A stretch of 64,000 nucleotides of DNA from Alteromonas sp. KUL42 (GTDB taxonomy: Bacteria; Pseudomonadota; Gammaproteobacteria; Enterobacterales; Alteromonadaceae). The stretch covers positions 1-64,000 of the forward strand of contig NZ_BJKK01000020.1 of the NCBI RefSeq assembly GCF_006538325.1, read 5' to 3'. The translations under genes were made by a program, and so were the position numbers. The first letter of the stretch is position 1. Every line of letters starts with the position of its first letter. The notes beneath the pieces were generated by a model. That model ran no database searches. It saw only the letters and a program-made list of their open reading frames with translations, and was not told the DNA's origin. Shown piece after piece: positions 18,235 through 26,588 of the stretch.

Positions 18235-20078
18235 GCAAAAAACATGTTCGCATAGGCGGTGCGTCTGCCTTTTACGGCGACAGTCAATTGTCGGCTAGGC
18301 AACTGGTTGATAAAGGCAACATCGATTATCTGGTGTTCGATTATTTGGCTGAGGTAACCATGGCCATATTGTCTCAAGCCAGTAAGAAAGATGACTCGCT
18401 GGGCTATGCTGTTGACTTTGTCACCGTTGCCATGAAAGACGTACTTAAAGACTGCGCAGATAAAGGCATAAAGGTAATAGCAAATGCAGGTGGTGTGAAT
18501 GTACCAGGCTGTATAAACGCACTTACAACACTGTGCAAAAGCATAGACATTAAGTTGAACATTGTTGGCGTATACGGCGACAACCTAATTGCCAAACATC
18601 AGGAATTAATGGCAAGTGAAGGTGAAAACACACTTGACCTCGATACTCACAAACCCTTGCCAGAAAGCCTCGCCTCAATGAATGCTTATTTAGGAGCAAA
18701 GCCCATTGCAGATGCACTGGCTGCTGGTGCTGACATTGTCGTTACTGGGCGCGTGGTAGACAGTGCATTGGTACTTGGCCCACTTATTCACGAATATTCG
18801 TGGCAAATGGATGACTACAATACCTTGGCACAAGGTGCACTTGCTGGGCATATTATTGAATGCGGTGCCCAATGCACTGGCGGAAACTTTACCGATTGGG
18901 AAACCGTGCCCGACTTTGCCAACATGAGCTACCCCATTGCAGAAGTATACGCCAATGGCGACTTTACCGTGCACATACCGCCAGACACAGGCGGCATAGT
19001 TACCGCAGCCAGTGTTGCTGAACAACTTGTTTACGAAATTGGCGATCCAGCTAATTATTTACTGCCCGATGTGGCGTGTGATTTCACACAAGTGATACTA
19101 GAACAAGAGACACAAACACAAGAGAGCAGGCAAACCGTGCGGGTGAGCGGAGCAAGAGGGCGTGCGCCGGGCAACAAATACAAAGTGTGCGCAACCTATG
19201 TTGATGGCTACAAACTTACGGGTAGCTTTTTTATTGCTGGCTTTAACGCCAAACAAAAAGCGCAAACTAACATTCGCGCTTTCATCACACGAACTGAAAA
19301 GGCCCTAACCGAAAAAGGTTTAGCACCTTACACCAACACCTGCGTAGAAATATTAGGTAGCGAAAGCACCTTTGGCCCCCACGCAAGCGCAAGTGACACC
19401 CGTGAAGTCATCGCCAAATTTACCCTGCACCACAACAACATTAAAGCCTTGTACTTTGCTGCCAGTGAAATGGCTTACCTAGCCACTTCAGCAGCCCCCG
19501 GCATGGCGGGTTTTGGCGCAGGCCGCCCTAAACCGCAACCACTCATTCGCGTACATTCCTTTTTGCTAGATAAAAGCAAGGTGCCAGTAAGCCTACAAAT
19601 GGGCGTAAAAGAGAACGACGACAGCATCGTTAGCAAAGCATACGAAACACCAGCCACCAATGAAAAGGCAACGGGTACACACTACAACAATGAAGCAACT
19701 GGCTACAACGCTGACACTGAAAAACATGTGAGCCTACCTTTGGTAGAACTGGCTTACGCCCGCAGTGGCGACAAAGGCGATAACCTGAATATTGGCGTAA
19801 TTGCTCGCCACCCAAATATTGTGCCTTACTTGTATCACACCCTTACCGCACAAGCTGTGGACGCATTTTTCGCCCATGCAATTGACGGCGATGTAACACG
19901 CTTTGAACTACCTGGCATTAATGGCTTCAACTTTTTACTTACTAAAGCGCTTGGCGGTGGCGGCACTGCATCACTTAGAACCGATAGCCAAGGCAAATCA
20001 GCCGCACAAACCCTACTGACTATGACACTTGATGTCCCCGTGTCTTTGTTGCCTTTTACTAAAAGCGGAGGTAAATAA
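18231..20078 (+). CDS. atuA: Acyclic terpene utilisation protein AtuA
   Basis: The 615-residue product matches the DUF1446/AtuA family: the N-terminal start HVRIGGASAFYGDSQLSA, the central ADIVVTGRVVDSALVLGP and GHIIECGAQCTGGNFTDW, and a C-terminal ferredoxin-like domain after residue ~500 starting at LVELAYARSGDKGDN. In Pseudomonas the protein is induced on citronellol and required for acyclic terpene growth, but its reaction is still unclear. Here it is translationally coupled to the upstream alpha subunit (ATGA overlap) and to the downstream SDR (one-base overlap). This gene is the strongest evidence that the operon is an Atu pathway and not only leucine catabolism. Confidence 0.9.
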   Translation: MSKKHVRIGGASAFYGDSQLSARQLVDKGNIDYLVFDYLAEVTMAILSQASKKDDSLGYAVDFVTVAMKDVLKDCADKGIKVIANAGGVNVPGCINALTTLCKSIDIKLNIVGVYGDNLIAKHQELMASEGENTLDLDTHKPLPESLASMNAYLGAKPIADALAAGADIVVTGRVVDSALVLGPLIHEYSWQMDDYNTLAQGALAGHIIECGAQCTGGNFTDWETVPDFANMSYPIAEVYANGDFTVHIPPDTGGIVTAASVAEQLVYEIGDPANYLLPDVACDFTQVILEQETQTQESRQTVRVSGARGRAPGNKYKVCATYVDGYKLTGSFFIAGFNAKQKAQTNIRAFITRTEKALTEKGLAPYTNTCVEILGSESTFGPHASASDTREVIAKFTLHHNNIKALYFAASEMAYLATSAAPGMAGFGAGRPKPQPLIRVHSFLLDKSKVPVSLQMGVKENDDSIVSKAYETPATNEKATGTHYNNEATGYNADTEKHVSLPLVELAYARSGDKGDNLNIGVIARHPNIVPYLYHTLTAQAVDAFFAHAIDGDVTRFELPGINGFNFLLTKALGGGGTASLRTDSQGKSAAQTLLTMTLDVPVSLLPFTKSGGK

Positions 20079-20953
20079 TGCCTTATGAATCGGCCTTAGC
20101 GGCAGATAGCTTTGCACAGCAAGTTATTGTGATCACAGGGGGCGGTAGCGGTATTGGCCGTTGTACCGCCCATGAACTTGCGTCTTTAGGTGCTGCTGTA
20201 GTGCTTATTGGCAGAAGCGAAGACAAGTTAATAAACACTGTAACCGAGATTAAAGAAGACGGTGGTAAGGCAAGTTATCATAGCGTAGATATTCGCGATG
20301 AAGACGCGGTTGATAACGCCATAGACTCTATATTGCAGCAGCACACACGGGTTCATGGCTTGGTGAATATGGCAGGCGGGCAATTTAGAGCGCCACTTTC
20401 TCACATCTCTAAAAAGGGCTTTGAAGCAGTAGTACAAACTAATTTAGTGGGCGGCTTTTTAATGGCCAAAACCCTGTTTAACAAGCACTTTGCCAAACAT
20501 GGCGGCAACATTGTAAACATCACCGCCGATAACAAAAATGGCATGCCGGGCATGGGGCATTCAGGTGCAGCACGCGCAGGCGTAGAAAACCTCACCAAAA
20601 CGGCTGCTTGGGAATGGGGCCCTTACGGTGTTCGAGTTAATACTGTAGCCCCCGGCTGGGTAGCGTCATCTGGCCTAGATACTTACCCCGAAGACATGAA
20701 GCAAGCACTTCGCAGCCTTAAACACGCTGTACCTTTAGGCAGAATAGCCAGTGAGGCCGAAGTTGCAGCCGCGGTATGCTTTTTACTTAGCAAAGGGGCT
20801 AATTTCATTTCGGGGCAAACCCTTTTTGTAGATGGCGGCTCAAGCATGGGGTCGGCCCCTGCCCTTTACCCGCTTAAGCACACTAAACAGCCCACCAGCG
20901 ACACGTGGAACGGCTTTCATAGAAGCGTTACACCACGCGTTTTACAAAACTAA
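20078..20953 (+). CDS. Short-chain dehydrogenase/reductase (AtuB/AtuG-like)
   Basis: The 291-residue product has the SDR cofactor loop VITGGGSGIGRCTA near residue 20, an acidic-poor strand (VVLIGRSEDKL) that suits NADP(H), and the NMAGGQ segment. The usual YxxxK catalytic motif is replaced: the aligned segment reads HSGAARAGVENLTK, so the tyrosine is serine and the lysine is arginine. Serine at this site recalls the 2,4-dienoyl-CoA reductase-type SDRs, in which the tyrosine lies elsewhere. Possible roles are citronellol/citronellal oxidation or dienoyl-CoA reduction. It is coupled to atuA by a one-base overlap. Confidence 0.8.
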   Translation: MPYESALAADSFAQQVIVITGGGSGIGRCTAHELASLGAAVVLIGRSEDKLINTVTEIKEDGGKASYHSVDIRDEDAVDNAIDSILQQHTRVHGLVNMAGGQFRAPLSHISKKGFEAVVQTNLVGGFLMAKTLFNKHFAKHGGNIVNITADNKNGMPGMGHSGAARAGVENLTKTAAWEWGPYGVRVNTVAPGWVASSGLDTYPEDMKQALRSLKHAVPLGRIASEAEVAAAVCFLLSKGANFISGQTLFVDGGSSMGSAPALYPLKHTKQPTSDTWNGFHRSVTPRVLQN

Positions 20954-20965
20954 AAGGACATCAGC

Positions 20966-22564
20966 ATGAACCAACAACAACTTCATAAAAATTTGGTAGA
21001 ACGCGTGGCGATGGGTGATTTACTGCGACGACGCGCAAGAGACAGCGGCGCATTGCCCGCATTGGTTGACTACTATGCAGGTACCCGTCGTCAAATAACT
21101 TATAGCGAATTAAATAGTAAAGTGAACCAGCTAGCACATGCTTTGATGCACCAAGGGGTAAAGCAAGGTGACAAACTGGCTATTCTGGCAATTAATCAAA
21201 TAGATGTTGTTGTTACCTATTTTGCTTGTTACAAGCTTGGCGTAATTGCTGTTCCCATTAACTTTATGCAAAGCGTTGACGATGTGCGCTTTAACCTAGA
21301 GCACAGCGAGACCAGCGTAGTGGTTTACGACAACATGCTGGTAGATTTAGTAAATGCCAGTACATCGGGTAATACCAACATTGCATTCACACTTGCACTT
21401 GGCAAAGAGAAAGGCAGTGCCACCTATGCGCTAGAAACATTTATAGAAGGGCATAGCACGGCTGAGATTGAAGACAGAGTTATTCAAGACCGCGATACCG
21501 CGCACATGATTTACACGTCGGGCACCACATCTAAACCCAAAGCTGTAGAAACGTCCCATTTGTCACTCACTATATCAGCGCTTACTGGCGCCATTGAACT
21601 TGAACTGAGCGCGCAGTGCAACATGCTACTAGTGTTACCCATGTTTCACTGTACTGCACTTTCTATTTTATACCCCATTATGCTTCGAAGCGGGTGTAGC
21701 GTATTACACGCTTCCTTCGACCCTATGGCGGTAACAGATAGCTTAGAAAAAGAAAAAATTGAAACAACTGTGCTGTTACCTATGATGTGGAATGCGATTA
21801 TGGCAACCCCAAATTTTGACAAACGTGATTTCAGTCACTTCAAACTAGCCATTTACGGTATGGCCCCCATGAGCCAACAAAATCGACAACGTATTCGCGA
21901 CGCATTTGGCTGCAAAATTCATTTAGGCAGCGGGCAAACAGAATTCAGCCCAGTGTCGTGCTTGTTTAAAGACAACAGTATTACCGAACACGAAGAAGGC
22001 AATTACTGGGGTGTGCCGCTGTGCAGCACAGAACAAGCGGTAATTAATGACAAGGGCCAAGAAGTCCCCCAAGGAGAAGTTGGCGAAATTGTATGGCGCG
22101 GCCCTCAGGTAATGAATGGCTACTACAAGAACAAAGAAGCAAGCCAAGCCGCATATAAACACGGGTGGCACCACACCGGCGACCTTGGGTTTATAGATGC
22201 TAAAGGCCAGCTTATGTTTATCGACAGAGTGAAAGACACCATTAAATCGGGTGGTGAAAATGTGTCGTCACAAAAAGTAGAGCAAACGTTGTGTTTAATG
22301 CCTGAAATAGACGCCGCTGCCGCCATTGGTGTACCCCACCCACATTGGGGAGAAGCCGTTTGCGTATGTGTTATTGGGGCGAATTTGACTGAAGAAGCGC
22401 TACCCGCCATTCACGCTTTTTGCAAAGACAAGCTAGGTAAATTTGAAGTCCCTAAACACGTCTTTATTTGCGAAACGTTACCCATGACCAGCACCGGAAA
22501 AATACGCAAAGTAGAATTGCGAGAACAGTACAAAAACTTTTATGAAGAAGCGCTGCTGTTGTAG
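20966..22564 (+). CDS. AMP-forming acyl-CoA ligase (terpenoid acid activation, AtuH-like)
   Basis: The 532-residue ANL-superfamily ligase carries the P-loop MIYTSGTTSKPKAVE, the acyl/adenine-binding GSGQTEFSPV, the hinge HHTGDLGFIDAKG and the C-terminal catalytic lysine in STGKIRKVELR. It should activate a free acid (for example citronellate or geranylate) to its CoA thioester, the entry step of the pathway. It is the last gene of the operon, 12 bases after the SDR, with an aaaagga ribosome-binding site. The substrate is inferred only from context. Confidence 0.85.
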   Translation: MNQQQLHKNLVERVAMGDLLRRRARDSGALPALVDYYAGTRRQITYSELNSKVNQLAHALMHQGVKQGDKLAILAINQIDVVVTYFACYKLGVIAVPINFMQSVDDVRFNLEHSETSVVVYDNMLVDLVNASTSGNTNIAFTLALGKEKGSATYALETFIEGHSTAEIEDRVIQDRDTAHMIYTSGTTSKPKAVETSHLSLTISALTGAIELELSAQCNMLLVLPMFHCTALSILYPIMLRSGCSVLHASFDPMAVTDSLEKEKIETTVLLPMMWNAIMATPNFDKRDFSHFKLAIYGMAPMSQQNRQRIRDAFGCKIHLGSGQTEFSPVSCLFKDNSITEHEEGNYWGVPLCSTEQAVINDKGQEVPQGEVGEIVWRGPQVMNGYYKNKEASQAAYKHGWHHTGDLGFIDAKGQLMFIDRVKDTIKSGGENVSSQKVEQTLCLMPEIDAAAAIGVPHPHWGEAVCVCVIGANLTEEALPAIHAFCKDKLGKFEVPKHVFICETLPMTSTGKIRKVELREQYKNFYEEALLL

Positions 22565-22600
22565 CGCTTCAAACAGCATGCTCTCGTACTTGGTGATACC

Positions 22601-22948
22601 TTATAGATCTTCAATGCGCAGCGTTGAATCGTTATTTTTTGTATCTACTTTATAGTAGCTCTCTGCGTTACCAACCGTCACTCCAGCATAAGGATGACCC
22701 TGGCTATTCAAAGCGTTTTTTTCGGCTCTCTTAGAATGGGTCTTATCAGAATAAACGAGTGAATTTTCAGTAGCGATACACCATTTATTTTTTATCGCGT
22801 TTTTTATTTCATCTTCTGTATTACACCAATGCACATGCTTATTGCATTGATCGCAAAAGCGCTGCTGATAATTACCTTCCACTTTCTTTAACGTAAACCA
22901 CCGCTTTTCACATTGACTAACCTTATAACGCCGCTCTTTAGATTCCAT
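22601..22948 (-). CDS. Small CxxC zinc-ribbon-like protein of unknown function
   Basis: The 115-residue protein has no signal peptide and no membrane segment. It has a cysteine near the start (SQCEKRWFTL), then RFCDQCNKHVHWC, consistent with a zinc-binding ribbon, and a basic middle part. A similar arrangement occurs in small uncharacterised proteins of many proteobacteria. A variable C-terminal half contains a short YAGVTVG segment. It is monocistronic and converges on the end of the Atu-like operon with 36 bases between. Function unknown. Confidence 0.7.
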   Translation of the reverse strand: MESKERRYKVSQCEKRWFTLKKVEGNYQQRFCDQCNKHVHWCNTEDEIKNAIKNKWCIATENSLVYSDKTHSKRAEKNALNSQGHPYAGVTVGNAESYYKVDTKNNDSTLRIEDL

Positions 22949-23164
22949 ACCGTGTCCTTAATCGTTAAATCACCATTAATCAAAACTTCGTTATATTCTT
23001 TTTAAAAAAATACCTACGAGAGTACTTGGTATCCAATAACCATAGCGCAATAAATAACTAAAATCAGTTCGTTCGTCAGAAACATATTGTGTGAAGCATA
23101 ACTTGAGTTTACCTACTAAATGCTTTAGAAATTAATCACAGTAAACAGCAATAAAGTTAATGAT

Positions 23165-24862
23165 TTGACGGCAAATATCGAATATTACTCAACGAATGCG
23201 AAAGCACTGACTGAGCAATATAACAGCGTATCCTTTGAGTCGGTGCACAAAGACTGGCTAGATGAGATCCCCAAAGAAGGCATAGTGCTGGATGTAGGTG
23301 CGGGTTCTGGCCGAGACGCTCGTTATTTGGCTGCCAAAGGGCTAAGTGTTGTGGCTGTTGAGCCAGCTTTAAATATTCGTGAACTTGCGCAAACCTACCA
23401 AGTAAACAGCCCTATTCACTGGCTATCCGACACCCTCCCCGAGCTATCAGAAGTTTATAAGCTACAAACGAAGTTTGACCTTATTTTACTTAGCGCGGTG
23501 TGGATGCACATTGCTCCTTCTTTACGTGAAAGAGCATTTAGAAAACTGTCTTCATTGCTTAAGCCTAATGGCAGATTAGTAATTTCATTGCGCCATGGTC
23601 AGTGCCAAGACGAGCGCACCATGTACGCCGTATCGGCAGATGAACTAGCCCAATATGCCAGTCAATTTGGGCTTACCTATAAATTACTCTCACCTGACCA
23701 AGCACCTGACAAGCTTGGCCGCAGTGATGTTAGCTGGCAAACCGTATTGCTTACGTTGCCTGACGACGGTACGGGCGCATTCCCGTTAATTCGCAATATT
23801 GTGGTTAACGACAGTAAAGCTTCAACCTATAAAATTGGTTTGCTGAGAACATTACTGCGTATTGCTGAAGGCCACCCAGGGGCGGTTATCGAGCACACCG
23901 ACGAACACGTAGCATTGCCTGTTGGACTAGTGGCTTTGTATTGGTTAAAACTCTACAAGCCCTTAGTTGATCAATTTGCTATGCAGCAAAATAGCAGTAA
24001 CAGTAAAGGGCTCGGTTTTATAAAAGAAAACGGATGGTTGCAGCTAACCTCGCATACCAGTAATGACTTCTATATAGGTGCCAGCTACACCGGTGATGAT
24101 GTGGTTAAGCCGCTCTATCAAGCTCTTAAAGATATTGCGTCTACCATCAAAAATATGCCGGCAAGATATACCACATTACCAGGAACAAACACCTCCGTTT
24201 TTCATGTGGAACTTAATCGCACTAAAAAGCCCGGTAGTCAGCTTGTTATCGACTTTGCATTTCTAGCATCACTAGGAACCTTTTATGTGCCCAAGCATAT
24301 TTGGGACTCGTTAACCCAGTTTAGTGTGTGGATAGAGCCTGCTCTTATTAATGAGTGGTCGGCATTGATGGCGGGCTATGGCCAGAATAAGGCTAAGGCA
24401 TTTACCAAGTTAGACTATTTGAATGCCCTAAGATGGGATGATCCAACCCGAAGTACATCAAGAATACGACAGCGCGTGAACGATTTAATGACTAGCCAAG
24501 ACGTATTGTGTTGTTGGTCGGGAAAACAACTTAAGCCAACAAGTTTTGCGGTAGATCATGCCTTTCCATTTGCAAGGTGGCCGAACAATGACTTGTGGAA
24601 TTTGCTTCCCGCCAACACCAAAGTGAATTCACAAAAGTCAGACAAGTTACCCACAGGCATTAAATTAGCTGGCTCGCGGGACTTTATTCTTGAATGGTGG
24701 AAACAAGGCTGGAAACACAACCAAACCGAGTTTTTCAGCCAAGCAAACTTAGCATTGCCGAACCTTCGACCAGACAATACCAGTTTTAGCGATGTATTCG
24801 ACGCCTTTGCATTACAACGAGATCGCATAAAAGCATTTCAACAACTGGAAGATTGGCGCTAG
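23165..24862 (+). CDS. SAM-dependent methyltransferase fused to an HNH nuclease domain
   Basis: The 565-residue protein joins two activities. Residues about 5-200 form a class I methyltransferase with motif I at VLDVGAGSGRDARYLA (41-56). A middle domain of about 220 residues follows (starting near PLIRNIVVNDSKASTYKIGL) with no motif I recognise. Residues about 445-505 contain an HNH-type core: CCWSGKQL, then FAVDHAFPFARWPNNDLWNLLP, then NSQKSDKLP. The start is a TTG with only a weak ribosome-binding site; no ATG lies in frame between it and the upstream stop. The pairing of a methylase with a nuclease suggests DNA modification, repair or defence, but whether the methylase acts on DNA cannot be told from the sequence. 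Confidence 0.83.
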   Translation: MTANIEYYSTNAKALTEQYNSVSFESVHKDWLDEIPKEGIVLDVGAGSGRDARYLAAKGLSVVAVEPALNIRELAQTYQVNSPIHWLSDTLPELSEVYKLQTKFDLILLSAVWMHIAPSLRERAFRKLSSLLKPNGRLVISLRHGQCQDERTMYAVSADELAQYASQFGLTYKLLSPDQAPDKLGRSDVSWQTVLLTLPDDGTGAFPLIRNIVVNDSKASTYKIGLLRTLLRIAEGHPGAVIEHTDEHVALPVGLVALYWLKLYKPLVDQFAMQQNSSNSKGLGFIKENGWLQLTSHTSNDFYIGASYTGDDVVKPLYQALKDIASTIKNMPARYTTLPGTNTSVFHVELNRTKKPGSQLVIDFAFLASLGTFYVPKHIWDSLTQFSVWIEPALINEWSALMAGYGQNKAKAFTKLDYLNALRWDDPTRSTSRIRQRVNDLMTSQDVLCCWSGKQLKPTSFAVDHAFPFARWPNNDLWNLLPANTKVNSQKSDKLPTGIKLAGSRDFILEWWKQGWKHNQTEFFSQANLALPNLRPDNTSFSDVFDAFALQRDRIKAFQQLEDWR

Positions 24863-24941
24863 CACTTAAACTTCAACCTGAACTCAGTTTTGGGTTTTAA
24901 GAACGCACCGCAGGCACTATGTGAGCGAATTGAAAAACCTT

Positions 24942-26027
24942 TTAAACGAGAACCTTTCGCATCCATCGAGTAAAGTCATTTTGTAACTGCGCGATACTCC
25001 CTCCATATAAATTCGCCACATCTTCAATCGTCAACATCTGACACCCATTCTCGCTTTCCTTTAGTAACAGTCGGCTCATAAACTCGCGATGTTCAGTCAT
25101 CAAAAACGTTACGAATGCCCAACTTGTCGCATAGTATTTCTGCTTTTCGTTTTGCCAATTTAACTCTGTGCCATTTAACAAGGTAGTCAGTGGTACTGGA
25201 CTGTTGGTTGCAAAATACCTCTTCCAACTGCTTTTGTTAGTACTATTTGGCGCTTCAGCAAACTCTGCCATACCCTCGTTCATCCAACGCGTCATTTGCC
25301 CATACCAATGACGATTAATAGTGTGCATAACTTCATGTACAACAGTATTAATAGTTTCAGCGGTACCTCGTATTAATACGGCAGACTCGTTGTTGTTTGC
25401 GGTGTAAAGTCCTGCGCTGGTTGCATGCGCTTCATCAATCTTAGACACGTGCTTTTGATACGCAACTTTGTCTTCAAAACTTCTTATATTTGCCACAACG
25501 GGAACAATGGATTCCTTAGGTGCAATAGATGCGAACGCGCGCATCGCATGCGTCACTCTGTTTTGCAAAGCAGATTGCACATCGTAAGACAAGTTGTGGG
25601 TAAGAAAGTTAAGTGAAATGGTTTCTGGTTCAATGGTGCCAGCAATTTCTACCACAGTGCTGCCATCAAGCACACGCGGCTTATCGCTAATATGACGTAT
25701 GCCGTTTTTGCCTAACCACGTGTACAAACGCTTTGTGTCGGGAGGCTTTTTCTTGTCGATACATCTTGTGGCGTACGAATGGGCATGCTCAAACACGCGC
25801 TTAGGTACTTCGGGGGGCGGTGTAGTTTGCGATGCTTGATCAAATTCATTCCCCACCTCGTTAGTAGGTGGCTTGATGGCAATGTCGTCGTTTAGCGTTA
25901 AACTTAGTTGGTTCAGCCAATTGGGTAAGTCAAAGCTGTCTCTTGCAAAGTAAACCACTACTGCGCTGTTAACTATAATAGCAACAGCGATGATAGCCAC
26001 TTTCAAAGCCAATCCTTTTGTGCCCAT
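24942..26027 (-). CDS. Membrane-anchored gluzincin-like metallopeptidase with a DUF4124-type segment
   Basis: The 361-residue product begins with a single hydrophobic anchor (about 6-28) and should face the periplasm. Residues about 100-125 (RLYTWLGKNGIRHISDKPR) match the DUF4124 pattern. Near residue 230 is the zinc motif HEVMH, followed about 18 residues later by NEGMAEF, which supplies the third ligand of gluzincins. The remaining part is typical of the peptidase MA-like group. It converges on the methyltransferase-HNH gene. The substrate is unknown. Confidence 0.82.
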   Translation of the reverse strand: MGTKGLALKVAIIAVAIIVNSAVVVYFARDSFDLPNWLNQLSLTLNDDIAIKPPTNEVGNEFDQASQTTPPPEVPKRVFEHAHSYATRCIDKKKPPDTKRLYTWLGKNGIRHISDKPRVLDGSTVVEIAGTIEPETISLNFLTHNLSYDVQSALQNRVTHAMRAFASIAPKESIVPVVANIRSFEDKVAYQKHVSKIDEAHATSAGLYTANNNESAVLIRGTAETINTVVHEVMHTINRHWYGQMTRWMNEGMAEFAEAPNSTNKSSWKRYFATNSPVPLTTLLNGTELNWQNEKQKYYATSWAFVTFLMTEHREFMSRLLLKESENGCQMLTIEDVANLYGGSIAQLQNDFTRWMRKVLV

Positions 26028-26145
26028 TTAATCGATTCCATTCTTAAATACAGTTCAGCAATAAACCAATAATAGCCAAAATATAATTAGGGTCTTTTAC
26101 AATTAAAAAGTTAAGTATGAACTGACATAACTAAAATTATGCAGA

Positions 26146-26164
26146 TTCAATTACAGTAATTGAA
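26146..26164. promoter_or_regulatory. Perfect 19-base palindrome, candidate operator
   Basis: The sequence ttcaattacagtaattgaa is a 9-1-9 perfect inverted repeat in the intergenic space between the divergent metallopeptidase and small secreted protein genes. It lies about 100 bases upstream of both starts. It does not match the Fur, LexA or ArcA patterns that I know. Confidence 0.45.
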
Positions 26165-26266
26165 AAAGTGTAGCTAGCGGCTGCCACGAACCCAAAGGTA
26201 ACGCTACGCCTTCAACCTAAACAATTAAACTGGACTTAAGATCACTCGACTATTTAAGGATGAATT

Positions 26267-26500
26267 ATGAACAAAACGACCATTTCACTATTTTTATTCT
26301 TAGTTTCCACAACAACACTTGCCAAAGACAGTTTCACTCCATCTGACTATGCTTGCGCTGGCATAGAAAAACGCATTGACCATATCAACAGCAGAATGCG
26401 CGCGGGCTACAGTACTAAAGAAGGTGAAAGATTAAAACAAGAGCTAAGAGCACTTAAAAAACAGAGGGATATGTGCAAGAAGAAGGGGTTTGCAGTTTGA
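26267..26500 (+). CDS. Small secreted helical protein of unknown function
   Basis: The 77-residue product has a signal peptide (cleavage after TTLA-K), leaving about 58 residues with two cysteines (ACAG and DMCKK), a likely disulfide, and a strongly charged amphipathic helix in between (SRMRAGYSTKEGERLKQELR). Proteins with this layout are common in marine gammaproteobacteria but uncharacterised. An aagga ribosome-binding site precedes the ATG. It stands alone, divergent from the metallopeptidase. Confidence 0.72.
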   Translation: MNKTTISLFLFLVSTTTLAKDSFTPSDYACAGIEKRIDHINSRMRAGYSTKEGERLKQELRALKKQRDMCKKKGFAV

Positions 26501-26509
26501 TTTAAAAAT

Positions 26510-26583
26510 GGCGCACACGACTGGGCTGCTCGGTGCAACTTGCGCCTCGTTCTGAGGGCCGCGCTAAAGCGCGTTCAAAGTCG
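26510..26583 (+). repeat. 74-base dispersed repeat, copy A
   Basis: This stretch is similar over its whole length to 35400-35473, with a 24-base identical core (26556-26579). The core contains a cgcgc-taaa-gcgcg hairpin. It lies between the ends of two convergent genes. Confidence 0.8.
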
Positions 26584-26588
26584 TTCCG

